Shown: piece after piece, positions 1-6,740 of the stretch
Layout: every line of letters begins with the position of its first letter
How positions within the stretch are numbered: position 1 is the first letter of the stretch
DNA from: Bordetella parapertussis
GTDB lineage: Bacteria > Pseudomonadota > Gammaproteobacteria > Burkholderiales > CAIKXV01
Reading direction: 5' to 3'
Length of the DNA stretch: 13,294 nt
NCBI GenBank assembly: GCA_945877995.1
Contig: CAMDXD010000066.1
Location: forward strand, 1 to 13,294
Notes under the pieces: model-generated
What the model was told of the DNA's origin: nothing
What the model saw: the letters and a program-made list of their open reading frames with translations, nothing else
The model's database searches: none
Made by a program: the position numbers and the translations under genes

Positions 1-574
1 GGTCTGGTTCCATACGTCGTTCATTGATCCGAAGACGCTGCGCCAGCCACGCGTGCCGAGCTACGTGATCTTCGACGAAAGCACGCGCAGGCAAGGCACC
101 GTCGGCACCACCACGGTCGGTACCGCTCGTGACCACTATGTATGGAGCCGCGACAACATGACCGAGATCGACCGAGGCTGGATCACCGCCGCGCCCACTC
201 TGGAGCAACTCGGCGCGCGGATCGGCCTCGACCCGCCGTCACTCGTATCGACGGTAGGACTTTACAACGCGGCCTGCGCGGATGGCACCGACCGGGAGTT
301 CGGCCGTCCGTCCGACACCCTGCTCCCACTGGCGAACAGTCCGTTCTATGCAATCAAGCTGTGGCCCACCCTGCTCAACACCCAGGGCGGACCTCGTCAC
401 AACGCGCGGGCGGAGGTGCTGAATACCCGCGGGCAGCCGATTTCCGGGCTCTATTGCGCAGGCGAGCTCGGTTCACTCTGGAATCGGATCTATCCGGGTG
501 GTGGCAACATCACCGAAGCCCTTGCGTGTGGCCGCATCGCCGGCCGAAACGCAGCCGCCCAGGCTCCGCGCTGA
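1..574 (+). CDS. FAD-dependent oxidoreductase of the fumarate reductase/succinate dehydrogenase flavoprotein type, C-terminal part
   Basis: The reading frame is open from base 2 to a TGA at 572-574, so the gene begins before the window. The GTG at 53 is internal, because the frame reads sensibly upstream of it (VWFHTSFIDPKTL). About 190 C-terminal residues are visible. They carry the family's closing signature: an NTQGGPRHN segment, in which Arg and His match the substrate-binding/active-site region of this fold, then the FAD-contacting GLYCAGELG and PGGGNITEALACGRIAGRNAA. Relatives include soluble fumarate reductases, tricarballylate dehydrogenases and 3-ketosteroid dehydrogenases. Substrate specificity cannot be read from this end alone. 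The N-terminal Rossmann motif is outside the window. The C-terminus looks natural in length. IS3-derived sequence begins immediately after the stop. Confidence 0.85.
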   Translation, partial: VWFHTSFIDPKTLRQPRVPSYVIFDESTRRQGTVGTTTVGTARDHYVWSRDNMTEIDRGWITAAPTLEQLGARIGLDPPSLVSTVGLYNAACADGTDREFGRPSDTLLPLANSPFYAIKLWPTLLNTQGGPRHNARAEVLNTRGQPISGLYCAGELGSLWNRIYPGGGNITEALACGRIAGRNAAAQAPR

Positions 575-957
575 GGGGTTGGTAGCCGATGCCCTGATGA
601 TGTCTGTATGGCGCCGTGGACGTCCGCAGGAACTGCTACATCACTCCGATCAGGGCAATACGCGAGTGAGCATTTCCAGCGGGTTTGGGCTGAGCAAGGC
701 ATCGAGTGCAGCATGATCCGCGCGGGCGAAGTCTGGGACAACTTGGCGATGGAAAGATTCTTCAGCAGCCTGAAGACCGAACGCACGGCACGAAAGGTGT
801 AGCGCTTGCGCGAGGAGGCGAAGTCACACGTGTTCGACTACATCGAGCGGTTCTACAATCCCGCGCGCCGGCATTCGACGCTCGGGTACGTCAGTCCCGT
901 AGACTTCAAGCAAGCTCAGGACAGGGCAGGCTTGTCTACCTCACCGGGAGCAGTCCA
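575..957 (+). mobile_element. Remnant of an IS3-family insertion sequence, right-hand part only
   Basis: This stretch lies between the flavoprotein stop (574) and the stop of the convergent Bug gene (966). It holds only the 3' third of an IS3-type orfB. The last bases, 933-957, begin TGTCTAC, contain ACCGGGAG and end AGTCCA, which resembles the terminal inverted repeat of IS3-family elements (usual ends TG...CA). No left end, no orfA and no first half of orfB are present, so the element cannot move by itself. The end assignment at 957 is an inference from motif memory; the transposase homology inside is clear. Confidence 0.6.
576..945 (+). pseudogene. IS3-family transposase (OrfB, DDE integrase core), truncated, frameshifted and with an amber stop
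   Basis: Frame one gives LVADALMMSVWRRGRP followed by LLHHSDQG, the region of the second catalytic Asp. Near 656-662 the reading shifts: the expected QYASEHFQRVW continues in the frame starting at about 660, consistent with loss of 1 or 4 bases. The second frame has VWDNLAMERFFSSLK, with the catalytic Glu retained, then TERTARKV, a TAG at 800-802 where relatives usually have Tyr, and then RLREEAKSHVFDYIERFYN and RRHSTLGYVSPVDF in the same frame. The N-terminal helix-turn-helix part and the first catalytic Asp are missing. It therefore has one 5' truncation, one frameshift and one nonsense codon, and is certainly non-functional. Confidence 0.9.
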
Positions 958-965
958 CACTCTGC

Positions 966-1955
966 TCACTGCGCCTTCGCACCCGAGTCACGAACTGCCT
1001 GTCCCCATCGGATGCCTTCGGTGCGGATGAACACGGCGAACTCTTCAGCCGTGCTGGTGACCACCGGCGATCCCTGACCTTCCAGGGCTGCCTGCAGGTC
1101 CGGCGCTGTCACGGCCTTGATGAAGTCCTGGTTGGCCCGCTGCACCACGACCTGTGGCAATCCCGCGGGACCTAGGACGCCATACCAGGCGGCCATGTCG
1201 AACCCCTTGAGTCCGGCCTCGGCGAGTGTCGGTACATCAGGCATCGAGGAGAGGCGCCGGCCCGTGCTGACCGCGAGCACGCGGGCCCGGCCCGCCTTGC
1301 TCTGCCCCTGCGCCACCACGATCGATTCGAACACGGCATGAACGCTTCCTGCCAGGAGTGCGGGAATGATCTCGGCTGACCCCTTGTAGGGCACGTGCGT
1401 GATCTCCATGCCGGCCTGCTTTGCGAGGCTCGCCATCACCAGATGCGAGGTGCTGCCGTTGCCCACGGACGCGTAGTTGAGGACACCCGGGCGCGCCTTG
1501 CCATCGGCCACGAGGTCGGCGACAGAGCGGTAGGGGCTCGCCGCATTGACCATCAGGACCAGGGGCAGGTCGATGATCCGCGTGATCGGGGTGAAATCCT
1601 TGACCGGGTCGTAGCGCAGGTTCCCGTACAGGACCGGGTTGGTTGCGAGCGCGCCCGTAGCGGAAAACAGCAACGTGTATCCGTCCGGCACCGCGCGCGC
1701 CGCTTCCGCTGCCGCGATGCTGCCACCTTGCCCGGGACGGTTCTCGACGATCAGGGTCCACGTCCCGCTCTCCCCAAGCTTCTGGTTGATTTGGCGAATG
1801 ATGGTGTCGGGTGCAGTCCCCGGTGGAAAACCGATCAGCATTCGCACGGGCTTCACCGGATAGGACTGCGCGATCGCTGCCGGGACCGCGCCGGTTGCGA
1901 CAAACAGTGCCCCGAGGAGTGCAAGGCCTGACGATGTCGCGTGTGATGTAGTCAT
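966..1955 (-). CDS. Bug/TctC-family periplasmic solute-binding protein
   Basis: The product is 329 residues, usual for the tripartite tricarboxylate transporter receptor family. Residues 1-29 form a signal peptide (hydrophobic core LALLGALFVATGAVPAA, Ala-x-Ala type cleavage before QSYP). Family landmarks follow: YPVKPVRMLIGFPPG at the start of the mature chain, VENRPGQGGSIAA, PDGYTLLFS, YDPVKDFTPITR, NYASVGNGSTSH, HVPYKGSAEIIPALLAG and MPDVPTLAEAG. It should bind a small carboxylate or similar ligand in the periplasm. The ATG at 1955 was chosen over 1976 because GGAGGG lies 5' of it and its ATGA overlaps the stop of the upstream hydrolase by 4 nt, implying translational coupling. No TctA or TctB gene is present. 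The ligand is unknown. Confidence 0.92.
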   Translation of the reverse strand: MTTSHATSSGLALLGALFVATGAVPAAIAQSYPVKPVRMLIGFPPGTAPDTIIRQINQKLGESGTWTLIVENRPGQGGSIAAAEAARAVPDGYTLLFSATGALATNPVLYGNLRYDPVKDFTPITRIIDLPLVLMVNAASPYRSVADLVADGKARPGVLNYASVGNGSTSHLVMASLAKQAGMEITHVPYKGSAEIIPALLAGSVHAVFESIVVAQGQSKAGRARVLAVSTGRRLSSMPDVPTLAEAGLKGFDMAAWYGVLGPAGLPQVVVQRANQDFIKAVTAPDLQAALEGQGSPVVTSTAEEFAVFIRTEGIRWGQAVRDSGAKAQ

Positions 1956-2599
1956 GCGCCCTCCGGGTTCCAGCAATCGATGATGTCAGCGGTCGTGGCC
2001 ACCTCGCCGTAGAAGCGATGGACCAGACGCAACGTGCGCTCGTGCGCCTCTTCGGAGTACGTGGTCGTGCAATCCGAGGTGAGCACGACGTAGTAGTCCT
2101 TGACGAACGCGGAGCGCACCGTGCTTTCCACGCATATGTCAGTGGCCATCCCAGTCACCACCACGGTTCGTATGCCTTTCGACCGGAGCATCAGGTCGAG
2201 GCCGGTGCCTTCGAAAGCACAATAGCGGCGCTTCTGGACGATCATGTCGCCCTCGACCGGTGCGAGCGCCTCGCAGATGTCGGCGTTCCAGGTGCCTTCC
2301 CGGCACTGGTCTTCGGGCTGCCGGCTGCGCCGTCGGCGCAGGTCCTGCTCCCTCCATACGTCGGAGATGTATTGCTCCGTGGCGGAGTTGTAGACCGCCT
2401 GCACGTAGATGACCTGGACGCCGGCAGCCCGCACTCGCTTGAGGAAGCGCTTCACACGCGGCACCAGCGCGCGCGCTGAAGAAAGGTCGTCACCTTCCCG
2501 GCCTCTCAGCCCCCCTGCCTCCACGAACTCGTTCTGCATGTCGACGACGAGAACAGCCGTGTGCTGGGGGGCAACCTTCTTCGCAAGCGAATCGAGCAT
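1952..2599 (-). CDS. Isochorismatase-like cysteine hydrolase
   Basis: This 215-residue cytoplasmic enzyme belongs to the isochorismatase/nicotinamidase superfamily. The catalytic triad is readable: Asp20 in VVDMQNEF, Lys123 in VQKRRYCAF, and Cys156 in GMATDICVESTVR. The text around the Cys most resembles the ureidoacrylate/maleamate/N-carbamoylsarcosine amidohydrolase branch, so hydrolysis of a small amide or carbamoyl compound is more likely than of isochorismate itself; this is inference. The start at 2599 is supported by AAAGAGG about 5 nt upstream; an in-frame ATG at 2650 would add 17 residues that do not look like the family. The gene lies 170 nt downstream of the dioxygenase and overlaps the following Bug gene by ATGA, so enzyme and binding protein are probably made together. 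Confidence 0.9.
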   Translation of the reverse strand: MLDSLAKKVAPQHTAVLVVDMQNEFVEAGGLRGREGDDLSSARALVPRVKRFLKRVRAAGVQVIYVQAVYNSATEQYISDVWREQDLRRRRSRQPEDQCREGTWNADICEALAPVEGDMIVQKRRYCAFEGTGLDLMLRSKGIRTVVVTGMATDICVESTVRSAFVKDYYVVLTSDCTTTYSEEAHERTLRLVHRFYGEVATTADIIDCWNPEGA

Positions 2600-2661
2600 G
2601 GATACCTCTTTCAGAACGTGGCGCCGACATATGGAGCGCGCAATCTCCATGCCACTGGCGT

Positions 2662-2682
2662 CCCACGTTCACCAACGTCGGG
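2662..2682. promoter_or_regulatory. Imperfect inverted repeat upstream of the hydrolase gene
   Basis: CCCACGTT (2662-2669) pairs with AACGTCGGG (2674-2682) apart from one bulged base, across a 4-nt loop. It lies in the 170-nt gap between dioxygenase and hydrolase, about 65 nt upstream of the hydrolase start. It could be an operator or an mRNA hairpin. No T-run follows on the minus strand, so it is not a standard terminator. I could not find a convincing -35/-10 pair beside it. Confidence 0.2.
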
Positions 2683-2769
2683 CAATCGCAGGGAATCCTG
2701 CGGCGTGAAGCAACACTGCTGCCGTGGCACCCAACGGACCTTTCGACAAGGCCCGGCACTCATCCCGCT

Positions 2770-3621
2770 TCAAGCCGACGCCACCCCTCGCAGGCAGGTT
2801 CGCTGCAGGACACGGGGAAAACGTGCCGCATCGAAGTTGGTATTGGCGCGATGCAGCAGGCACCGGTTGTCCCACATCAGCAGGTCGCCCAGGGTCCACT
2901 TGTGGCGGTAGACGAAACGTTCCTCCACTGCGTGCGCAGTGAGCTGTTCGAGTCGGATTCGACCGACTTCTTCCGGCAGGCCTTCGAAGTAGGCTGCGTG
3001 CTCTCCCATGAAGAGCGCCTTTTCGCCGGTTTCCGGGAGGACACGCACCAGGGGATGGGACATCGGCGGCGCGTCCGCGATTTCTTCCGACGTGGCCTGG
3101 CCGCCCGCACGTGCGCGGGAGATCTCCCAGCTGTGGACCACGCGCACGTCGGCCAGCTCGGCCTTTTCCATCGCCGGCAGCGCTTCATAGGCGGCGATCA
3201 TGTTCGCAAAGCAGGTTTCTCCGCCATCGGGCGGCATCACCTGCGCGTGAAGGATGGTCGCGAGCGCGGGTTGCGCCCGGAACGACTTGTCTGAATGCCA
3301 CCGGTCGGAAGACACCTTCCCGCTGGGCTTTCCGTCTGGGCCGAGATTGCTGACAATCTGGACCAGCGGGTTGATCTTGCCGCGATTCCGGGCGATGTGG
3401 TGTTCCAGCGTACCGAACTGTTCGGAGAAGGCGACTTGCTGGTCCTGGTCCAGATGCTGATCGCGAAAGCACAGTACGTGGTAGCGCGCAAAGTGGTCGT
3501 AGACGGCGCGCCGTGTGTCTTCTGCGAGCGGCTGGCGCAAATCCAGGCCGACGATGACTGCGCCGAGAACCGGGGAAAGCGGTTCGACGAGAAACGACTG
3601 GCGTTCGAGCGAAACGGCCAC
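2770..3621 (-). CDS. TauD/TfdA-family 2-oxoglutarate- and Fe(II)-dependent dioxygenase
   Basis: The product is 283 residues, normal for the family. The iron ligands are visible: His109 and Asp111 in DRWHSDKSF and His257 in MWDNRCLLHRAN. Arg270 and Arg274 (FPRVLQR) align with the 2-oxoglutarate-binding arginines of TauD. The N-terminal segment LSPVLGAVIVGLDLRQPL is also typical. Members couple 2-oxoglutarate decarboxylation to hydroxylation of taurine, alkylsulfates, aryloxyacetates and other substrates; the substrate here is unknown. A GTG start at 3621 was chosen because AAGGAGG stands 6 nt upstream and the mature homology begins there. The frame runs open to 3765, but the extra 48 residues are not family-like. 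It diverges from the Bug gene at 3789 and is probably the first gene of a unit continuing into the hydrolase. Confidence 0.9.
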   Translation of the reverse strand: MAVSLERQSFLVEPLSPVLGAVIVGLDLRQPLAEDTRRAVYDHFARYHVLCFRDQHLDQDQQVAFSEQFGTLEHHIARNRGKINPLVQIVSNLGPDGKPSGKVSSDRWHSDKSFRAQPALATILHAQVMPPDGGETCFANMIAAYEALPAMEKAELADVRVVHSWEISRARAGGQATSEEIADAPPMSHPLVRVLPETGEKALFMGEHAAYFEGLPEEVGRIRLEQLTAHAVEERFVYRHKWTLGDLLMWDNRCLLHRANTNFDAARFPRVLQRTCLRGVASA

Positions 3622-3788
3622 GGCGCGCCTCCTTGAAGCTGTCAGACGGAAAGTCTGCTCACATCGGTTGGTAGCCGCGCCCAGGAGTGCCTCGAGGCGC
3701 AGATCCAGCGAACGCAGAGCATGAAATGATATGGTAGTCCGCATTGGCTTGGGGTGACTGTACACCCGGCAGCGGAGGAACCAGCGTC
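3622..3788. promoter_or_regulatory. Divergent intergenic region with two hyphenated palindromes
   Basis: This 167-nt gap separates the dioxygenase (minus) from a Bug gene (plus) and must hold both promoters. CAGAC (3643-3647) and GTCTG (3653-3657) form an exact 5-bp inverted repeat just upstream of the dioxygenase ribosome-binding site. GGGTG (3752-3756) and CACCC (3763-3767), with TGTACA overlapping the spacer, form another just upstream of the Bug ribosome-binding site (GGAGGAA, about 3775). Their placement fits operators for a shared regulator, but the two repeats differ in sequence, no regulator gene is adjacent, and no clear sigma-70 boxes were found. Confidence 0.3.
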
Positions 3789-4769
3789 ATGACTCCAGGT
3801 TCGAATGCATTGGCGGCGATTGTCCTGGCCGTCTGGCCCCTCTGGGCAGGGGCGCAAGCGGCCGTGGTCCAGGACTACCCGAGCCGAACGTTGCGCTTCG
3901 TGGTGCCGTTTCCACCGAGTGGTTCCAACGACATCATTGCGCGCTCGTTGGTACCGCGCCTGAGCGAAGAACTTCGCCAACCCATCGTCGTCGATAATCG
4001 CGGCGGTGCCAATGGCATCATCGGCACGGAAATCGTCGCGAAGGCGCCGCCGGATGGTTATACGATCCTGATCGTCGGCAACGGCTTCACGATCAATCCC
4101 AGCCTTTACCGCAAGCTGCCGTACCACCCGGTGCGCGATTTTGCGCCGGTGTCGCTGGTCGGCAACGGCAATTTCGTACTGGTCGTGCACCCTTCCGTCC
4201 CGGCGCAAAACGTGAAGGAGCTCGTTGCACTCGCGAAGGCATCGCCAGGCAAGCTGACCATGGCTTCGGCAGGTATCGGCAACATGGCCCACCTGACCGG
4301 CGAGTTGTTCATGTCGATGACAGGCACGCGCTTCGTGCATGTGCCGTACAAGGGTGGCGGGCCGGCCACCACGGAATTGCTGGGCGGGCAGGTGCTGATG
4401 TACTTCAGTACGGTCACCGTGGCACTACCCCACATCAAGGCCGGAAAACTGCGCGCGCTGGCGGTGACCGGTGCACAGCGTGCATCCGTCGCGCCGGAGG
4501 TACCGACCATGGCCGAAGCTGGCGTCGCCGGCTACGCCGTGGATGGCTGGTATGCCATCCTGATGCCTGGCCAGACGCCACCGGCGATCATCTCGCGCTT
4601 TGCCGTGAGCCTGCATCGTGTGCTTCAGGACAGCGAGGTGAAGCAGCGCCTTGCCGCGCAGGGAATCGACACCGCACTCAGTACCCCTGAGCAAATGCGC
4701 AAAGTGATTGCAAGCGATCTCGTGCAATGGGCAAATGTAGTGCGCGATGCGGGTATTCAGCCTGAGTGA
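3789..4769 (+). CDS. Bug/TctC-family periplasmic solute-binding protein
   Basis: The product is 326 residues. A signal peptide covers roughly residues 1-25 (LAAIVLAVWPLWAGAQA). The mature protein shows the family pattern: DYPSRTLRFVVPFPPSGSND, VVDNRGGANGIIGTE, PPDGYTILIVG, LPYHPVRDFAPVSLV, MASAGIGNMAHLTGELF, HVPYKGGGPATTELLGGQV, GKLRALAVTG and VPTMAEAG. The ATG at 3789 is preceded by GGAGGAA at suitable distance; an upstream in-frame start at 3744 would add 15 residues before the signal peptide and lacks support. It is transcribed away from the dioxygenase, alone, and ends facing the DUF2721 gene. A hairpin-forming stretch covers its stop codon. Ligand unknown. Confidence 0.92.
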   Translation: MTPGSNALAAIVLAVWPLWAGAQAAVVQDYPSRTLRFVVPFPPSGSNDIIARSLVPRLSEELRQPIVVDNRGGANGIIGTEIVAKAPPDGYTILIVGNGFTINPSLYRKLPYHPVRDFAPVSLVGNGNFVLVVHPSVPAQNVKELVALAKASPGKLTMASAGIGNMAHLTGELFMSMTGTRFVHVPYKGGGPATTELLGGQVLMYFSTVTVALPHIKAGKLRALAVTGAQRASVAPEVPTMAEAGVAGYAVDGWYAILMPGQTPPAIISRFAVSLHRVLQDSEVKQRLAAQGIDTALSTPEQMRKVIASDLVQWANVVRDAGIQPE

Positions 4770-4780
4770 CTACTCTGAAT
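4755..4780 (+). terminator. Possible weak hairpin at the 3' end of the Bug gene
   Basis: GAGT (4764-4767) pairs with ACTC (4772-4775), and ATTCA (4755-4759) with TGAAT (4776-4780), giving 9 bp with a 4-nt bulge across the stop codon. There is no downstream T-run, so intrinsic termination is doubtful. It lies between convergent genes, where a transcript end would be expected. Confidence 0.2.
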
Positions 4781-4854
4781 GGCTCGCGTAAGTCACTGAC
4801 GTTCAGTAACCGGGAGCCCCGAGGAGACGCGCCCCGCCAGCCATCCGGGTCAGT

Positions 4855-4951
4855 TCACGAATCGAGCTTGAGCTTCGCATCACGGATCAGCCGCGCCCAC
4901 TTCTCTATCTCGGCCTCGATCATCACCTGGCATCACGAACTCTGCCAGATG
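4855..4951 (-). pseudogene. C-terminal remnant of another Bug/TctC protein, frameshifted
   Basis: On the minus strand one frame reads IEAEIEKWARLIRDAKLKLDS and ends in TGA at 4855-4857; this is the usual C-terminal helix of Bug proteins (compare LVQWANVVRDAGIQPE in the neighbouring gene). Just upstream, in another frame, LAEFV matches the segment normally preceding it, so a small frameshift lies around 4927-4935. The fragment begins immediately after the stop codon of the DUF2721 gene. The remaining ~300 residues of the ancestral Bug protein are not found in the window. It is too short to have been noted as a gene and has no start of its own. Confidence 0.7.
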
Positions 4952-4952
4952 G

Positions 4953-5387
4953 CTAAAGGTATTCATCAGCTTCGGTGAGACCAATGCGGGTTTCCTGCGC
5001 AAAACGAAACAGCGCGAAACCGAGGAAAATCGTGGCAAGCACGAATAACCCAGGGGCGCCATAGGCGTGTTCAAAACTGAATAAAGCAGCTATGAACAAA
5101 ATACCCAGAAGCACTGTGGCACAGAGGCCGCTGTATAGAGCCGCAAGGATGCCACTGTTCAGGAATCGGGCGCGGCGCCTCAATCTCTCAAGATCGTCCT
5201 TGAGGTGTGCTCGCGCGGGATCCTCTTTATCTATTGCGTTTACAGCTTGTACACGCCGCATGACCCCCGATAACCTTGACGTCATGAGCGAAAGAAACCC
5301 GGCAACTGCGCCAAGGAAGAAGGTGGGGGCTATCGCTTGTGAAAATATGACGGATAACTGCTTCGCGTCGGGGATCAGCTCAATCAT
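4953..5387 (-). CDS. DUF2721-family integral membrane protein
   Basis: The product is 144 residues. Three hydrophobic segments are apparent: about residues 12-35 (IFSQAIAPTFFLGAVAGFLS), a pair-like stretch near 77-105 (GILAALYSGLCATVLLGILF) and about 110-130 (GLFVLATIFLGFALF). A charged loop lies between the first two (RRVQAVNAIDKEDPARAHLKDD, basic near the first helix). This layout and the wording fit DUF2721, whose function is unknown. The start at 5387 is supported by AGAGGTGA about 8 nt upstream; the open frame extends to 5723 but that part is transposase remnant. The gene is visibly less GC-rich than its neighbours, is preceded by an attC-like site and is followed directly by a Bug gene fragment, all signs of transfer, perhaps as an integron cassette. 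Confidence 0.75.
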   Translation of the reverse strand: MIELIPDAKQLSVIFSQAIAPTFFLGAVAGFLSLMTSRLSGVMRRVQAVNAIDKEDPARAHLKDDLERLRRRARFLNSGILAALYSGLCATVLLGILFIAALFSFEHAYGAPGLFVLATIFLGFALFRFAQETRIGLTEADEYL

Positions 5388-5437
5388 CTTGGATTCACCT
5401 CTGTAGGTACTGGCTGGTTGACTTGCGCCTGGGAACA

Positions 5438-5500
5438 ACAAACGTTTGGGTAAACCAGCGACGGAGCAATAGGCGTCGGTGCTCAACGAATAGTTATAAG
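5438..5500 (-). repeat. attC-like integron recombination site (degenerate)
   Basis: Read on the minus strand, the site opens with TTATAAC followed by TATTCGTT (5499-5485), continues with CCGACGCC (about 5479-5472), a short loop, CGTCGCTGG (about 5462-5454) and then GGTTTACCCAAACGTTTG (5457 downward). Order, spacing (about 60 nt) and wording match the aadA-type attC pattern: TAAC-ATTCGTT-CAAGCCGACGCC, loop, GGCGCGGCTTAAC, GCGTTAGA. CGACG/CGTCG forms the inner stem. The left core AAC and right core GTT are kept, but the right core reads GTTTGTT rather than GTTRRRY, so activity is doubtful. It lies about 50 nt before the DUF2721 start in the orientation expected for a cassette boundary. Confidence 0.5.
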
Positions 5501-5565
5501 CCACTAATGTTTGGTATGAAATACCCTCGAATCCATCGTCCTCACCCGCGCCCCGCTCGTCGAGC

Positions 5566-5845
5566 GCAATGTGCGCACGCGTCGATCTCGATGCCGAAAA
5601 CCCGCCCGCCAGCCGCGCGATGAAGTCCAGCGGGTCGAGCACCACGTGTGTGGTGCCGTCGCGCCAGGGCGTCTTGAGCGTGTAGCGCACCTGCCCCGAT
5701 GCGCTCAGCGCCAGCCGATCCACTCATCCAGCGACCCGGCCTGTACCGGATCCCCGCTCAGCCAGCCGTACTCGGCATCGCGCTCGATCAGGCCGCGCTT
5801 CTCCAGCAGCCAGCCGATGCGAGAACTGCAGGCAGGAAGCTGCAG
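5566..5845 (-). pseudogene. IS91-family transposase remnant, internally deleted
   Basis: Three pieces of one transposase lie in order on the minus strand. Piece one (about 5845-5714) reads SRIGWLLEKRGLIERDAEYGW then LSGDPVQAGSLDEWIG. Piece two, in another frame (5720-5601), reads DRLALSASGQVRYTLKTPW then RDGTTHVVLDPLDFIARLA. Piece three, in a third frame (5604-5566), reads RVFGIEIDACAHC, the start of the C-terminal zinc-binding CxxC region. Sections normally between these pieces are missing, so at least two internal deletions have occurred. The N-terminal zinc finger and catalytic Tyr regions are absent. Upstream, 5846-6065 shows nothing I can assign. The family name rests on remembered motifs of IS91 transposases. 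Confidence 0.75.
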
Positions 5846-6065
5846 TCCCTCGCGTTTGGCGCCGAGCGACCTGCCTAGATGGCCGCGAAAGGCATTCATC
5901 CAGGCAAGGTGTCTGCGTGGGGGGCGGCACCAGCACCGGCACCGAGCGACTGCCCTGGGACGGGACCATGCCGCCCTTTCCGGGGCTGGCCTCACCGCTT
6001 GTGCCGAGCTTGATGGCGTGATGGGGCGATTGCTGGCGCTCTTCAGGGTTTTGCGGCGTTGGTGT

Positions 6066-6740
6066 TTATTGAGCGGGGGTCATCACCGCTGCCTGAACCG
6101 CCCTCTTTGCCATGTTCTGGAAGGATTCGACCGATCCGCTGCCGGTTCGGAAAGAATCGCCCTGGACGGTCACCACGCCGCCGCCCAGAAAGGCTCGCGA
6201 CATGCTGTCAACGATCTTGCTCTCGACCACCATTGCCGGGATCTTCGAGTTGACGCCGCCGGCATACGATGCAGCATTGACCACCAGCCCAATCGGCGTG
6301 AAGTTGTAGAGCTTCAGTCCCGCGGAGTCGATCTCGGCACCGGTGATGGCAACCGAGATGCGGACGACGCCAGGGCCAGGGGTGGTCACGATTTTCATCG
6401 AGCCCCGACTACCAACCGCTTCGTGGATCGCCGCCTGCAAAGTTGCCTTGGTCTGGGCGACGATTTCGGGCGTGATTTCCTTGGTGTAGGCGCCATGTTT
6501 GATCTCGACCGGATCGATGATGATCGAGGTATAGGTCGCCGGGTTGACCGACGCATTGCGGTAACGCCACAGCTTGACGTCTTTCGGCGTTCCACCGACT
6601 TCGGTCAGGAGGTTGTAGTTGGGCAGGAAACCAGACTGCGGAATGGCCTGATTTTTGTCTTTATGGCTGCCGGCGCAACCGGAGAGGGTCACGGCGAGAG
6701 TCAGAGCGGCAGCGATAACGAGAATTCCTTGTGTTTTCAT
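6066..6740 (-). CDS. DUF3313-type outer-membrane lipoprotein
   Basis: The product is 224 residues. A lipoprotein signal peptide ends in the lipobox LSGC with Cys22 as acylation site; residues 23-25 (AGS) contain no Asp at +2, consistent with outer-membrane sorting in the E. coli rule. The mature part has SGFLPNYNLLTEV, then YTSIIIDPVEI, VAQTKATLQAAIHEAV, VVRISVAITGAEI and a C-terminal GVVTVQGDSFRTGSG, matching the DUF3313 pattern (GFL-x-Y near the N-terminus and a DPV motif). Function of the family is unknown. The ATG at 6740 has GGAG 5 nt upstream; the open frame up to 7058 is chance reading over the pdxH fragment. The gene stands alone on its strand, between the IS91 remnant and the pdxH fragment. 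Confidence 0.75.
   Translation of the reverse strand: MKTQGILVIAAALTLAVTLSGCAGSHKDKNQAIPQSGFLPNYNLLTEVGGTPKDVKLWRYRNASVNPATYTSIIIDPVEIKHGAYTKEITPEIVAQTKATLQAAIHEAVGSRGSMKIVTTPGPGVVRISVAITGAEIDSAGLKLYNFTPIGLVVNAASYAGGVNSKIPAMVVESKIVDSMSRAFLGGGVVTVQGDSFRTGSGSVESFQNMAKRAVQAAVMTPAQ

Noticed and set aside
5388..5723. N-terminal extension of the DUF2721 protein
   Set aside because: These residues are IS91 transposase text followed by translated attC-like sequence; a good ribosome-binding site precedes the ATG at 5387.
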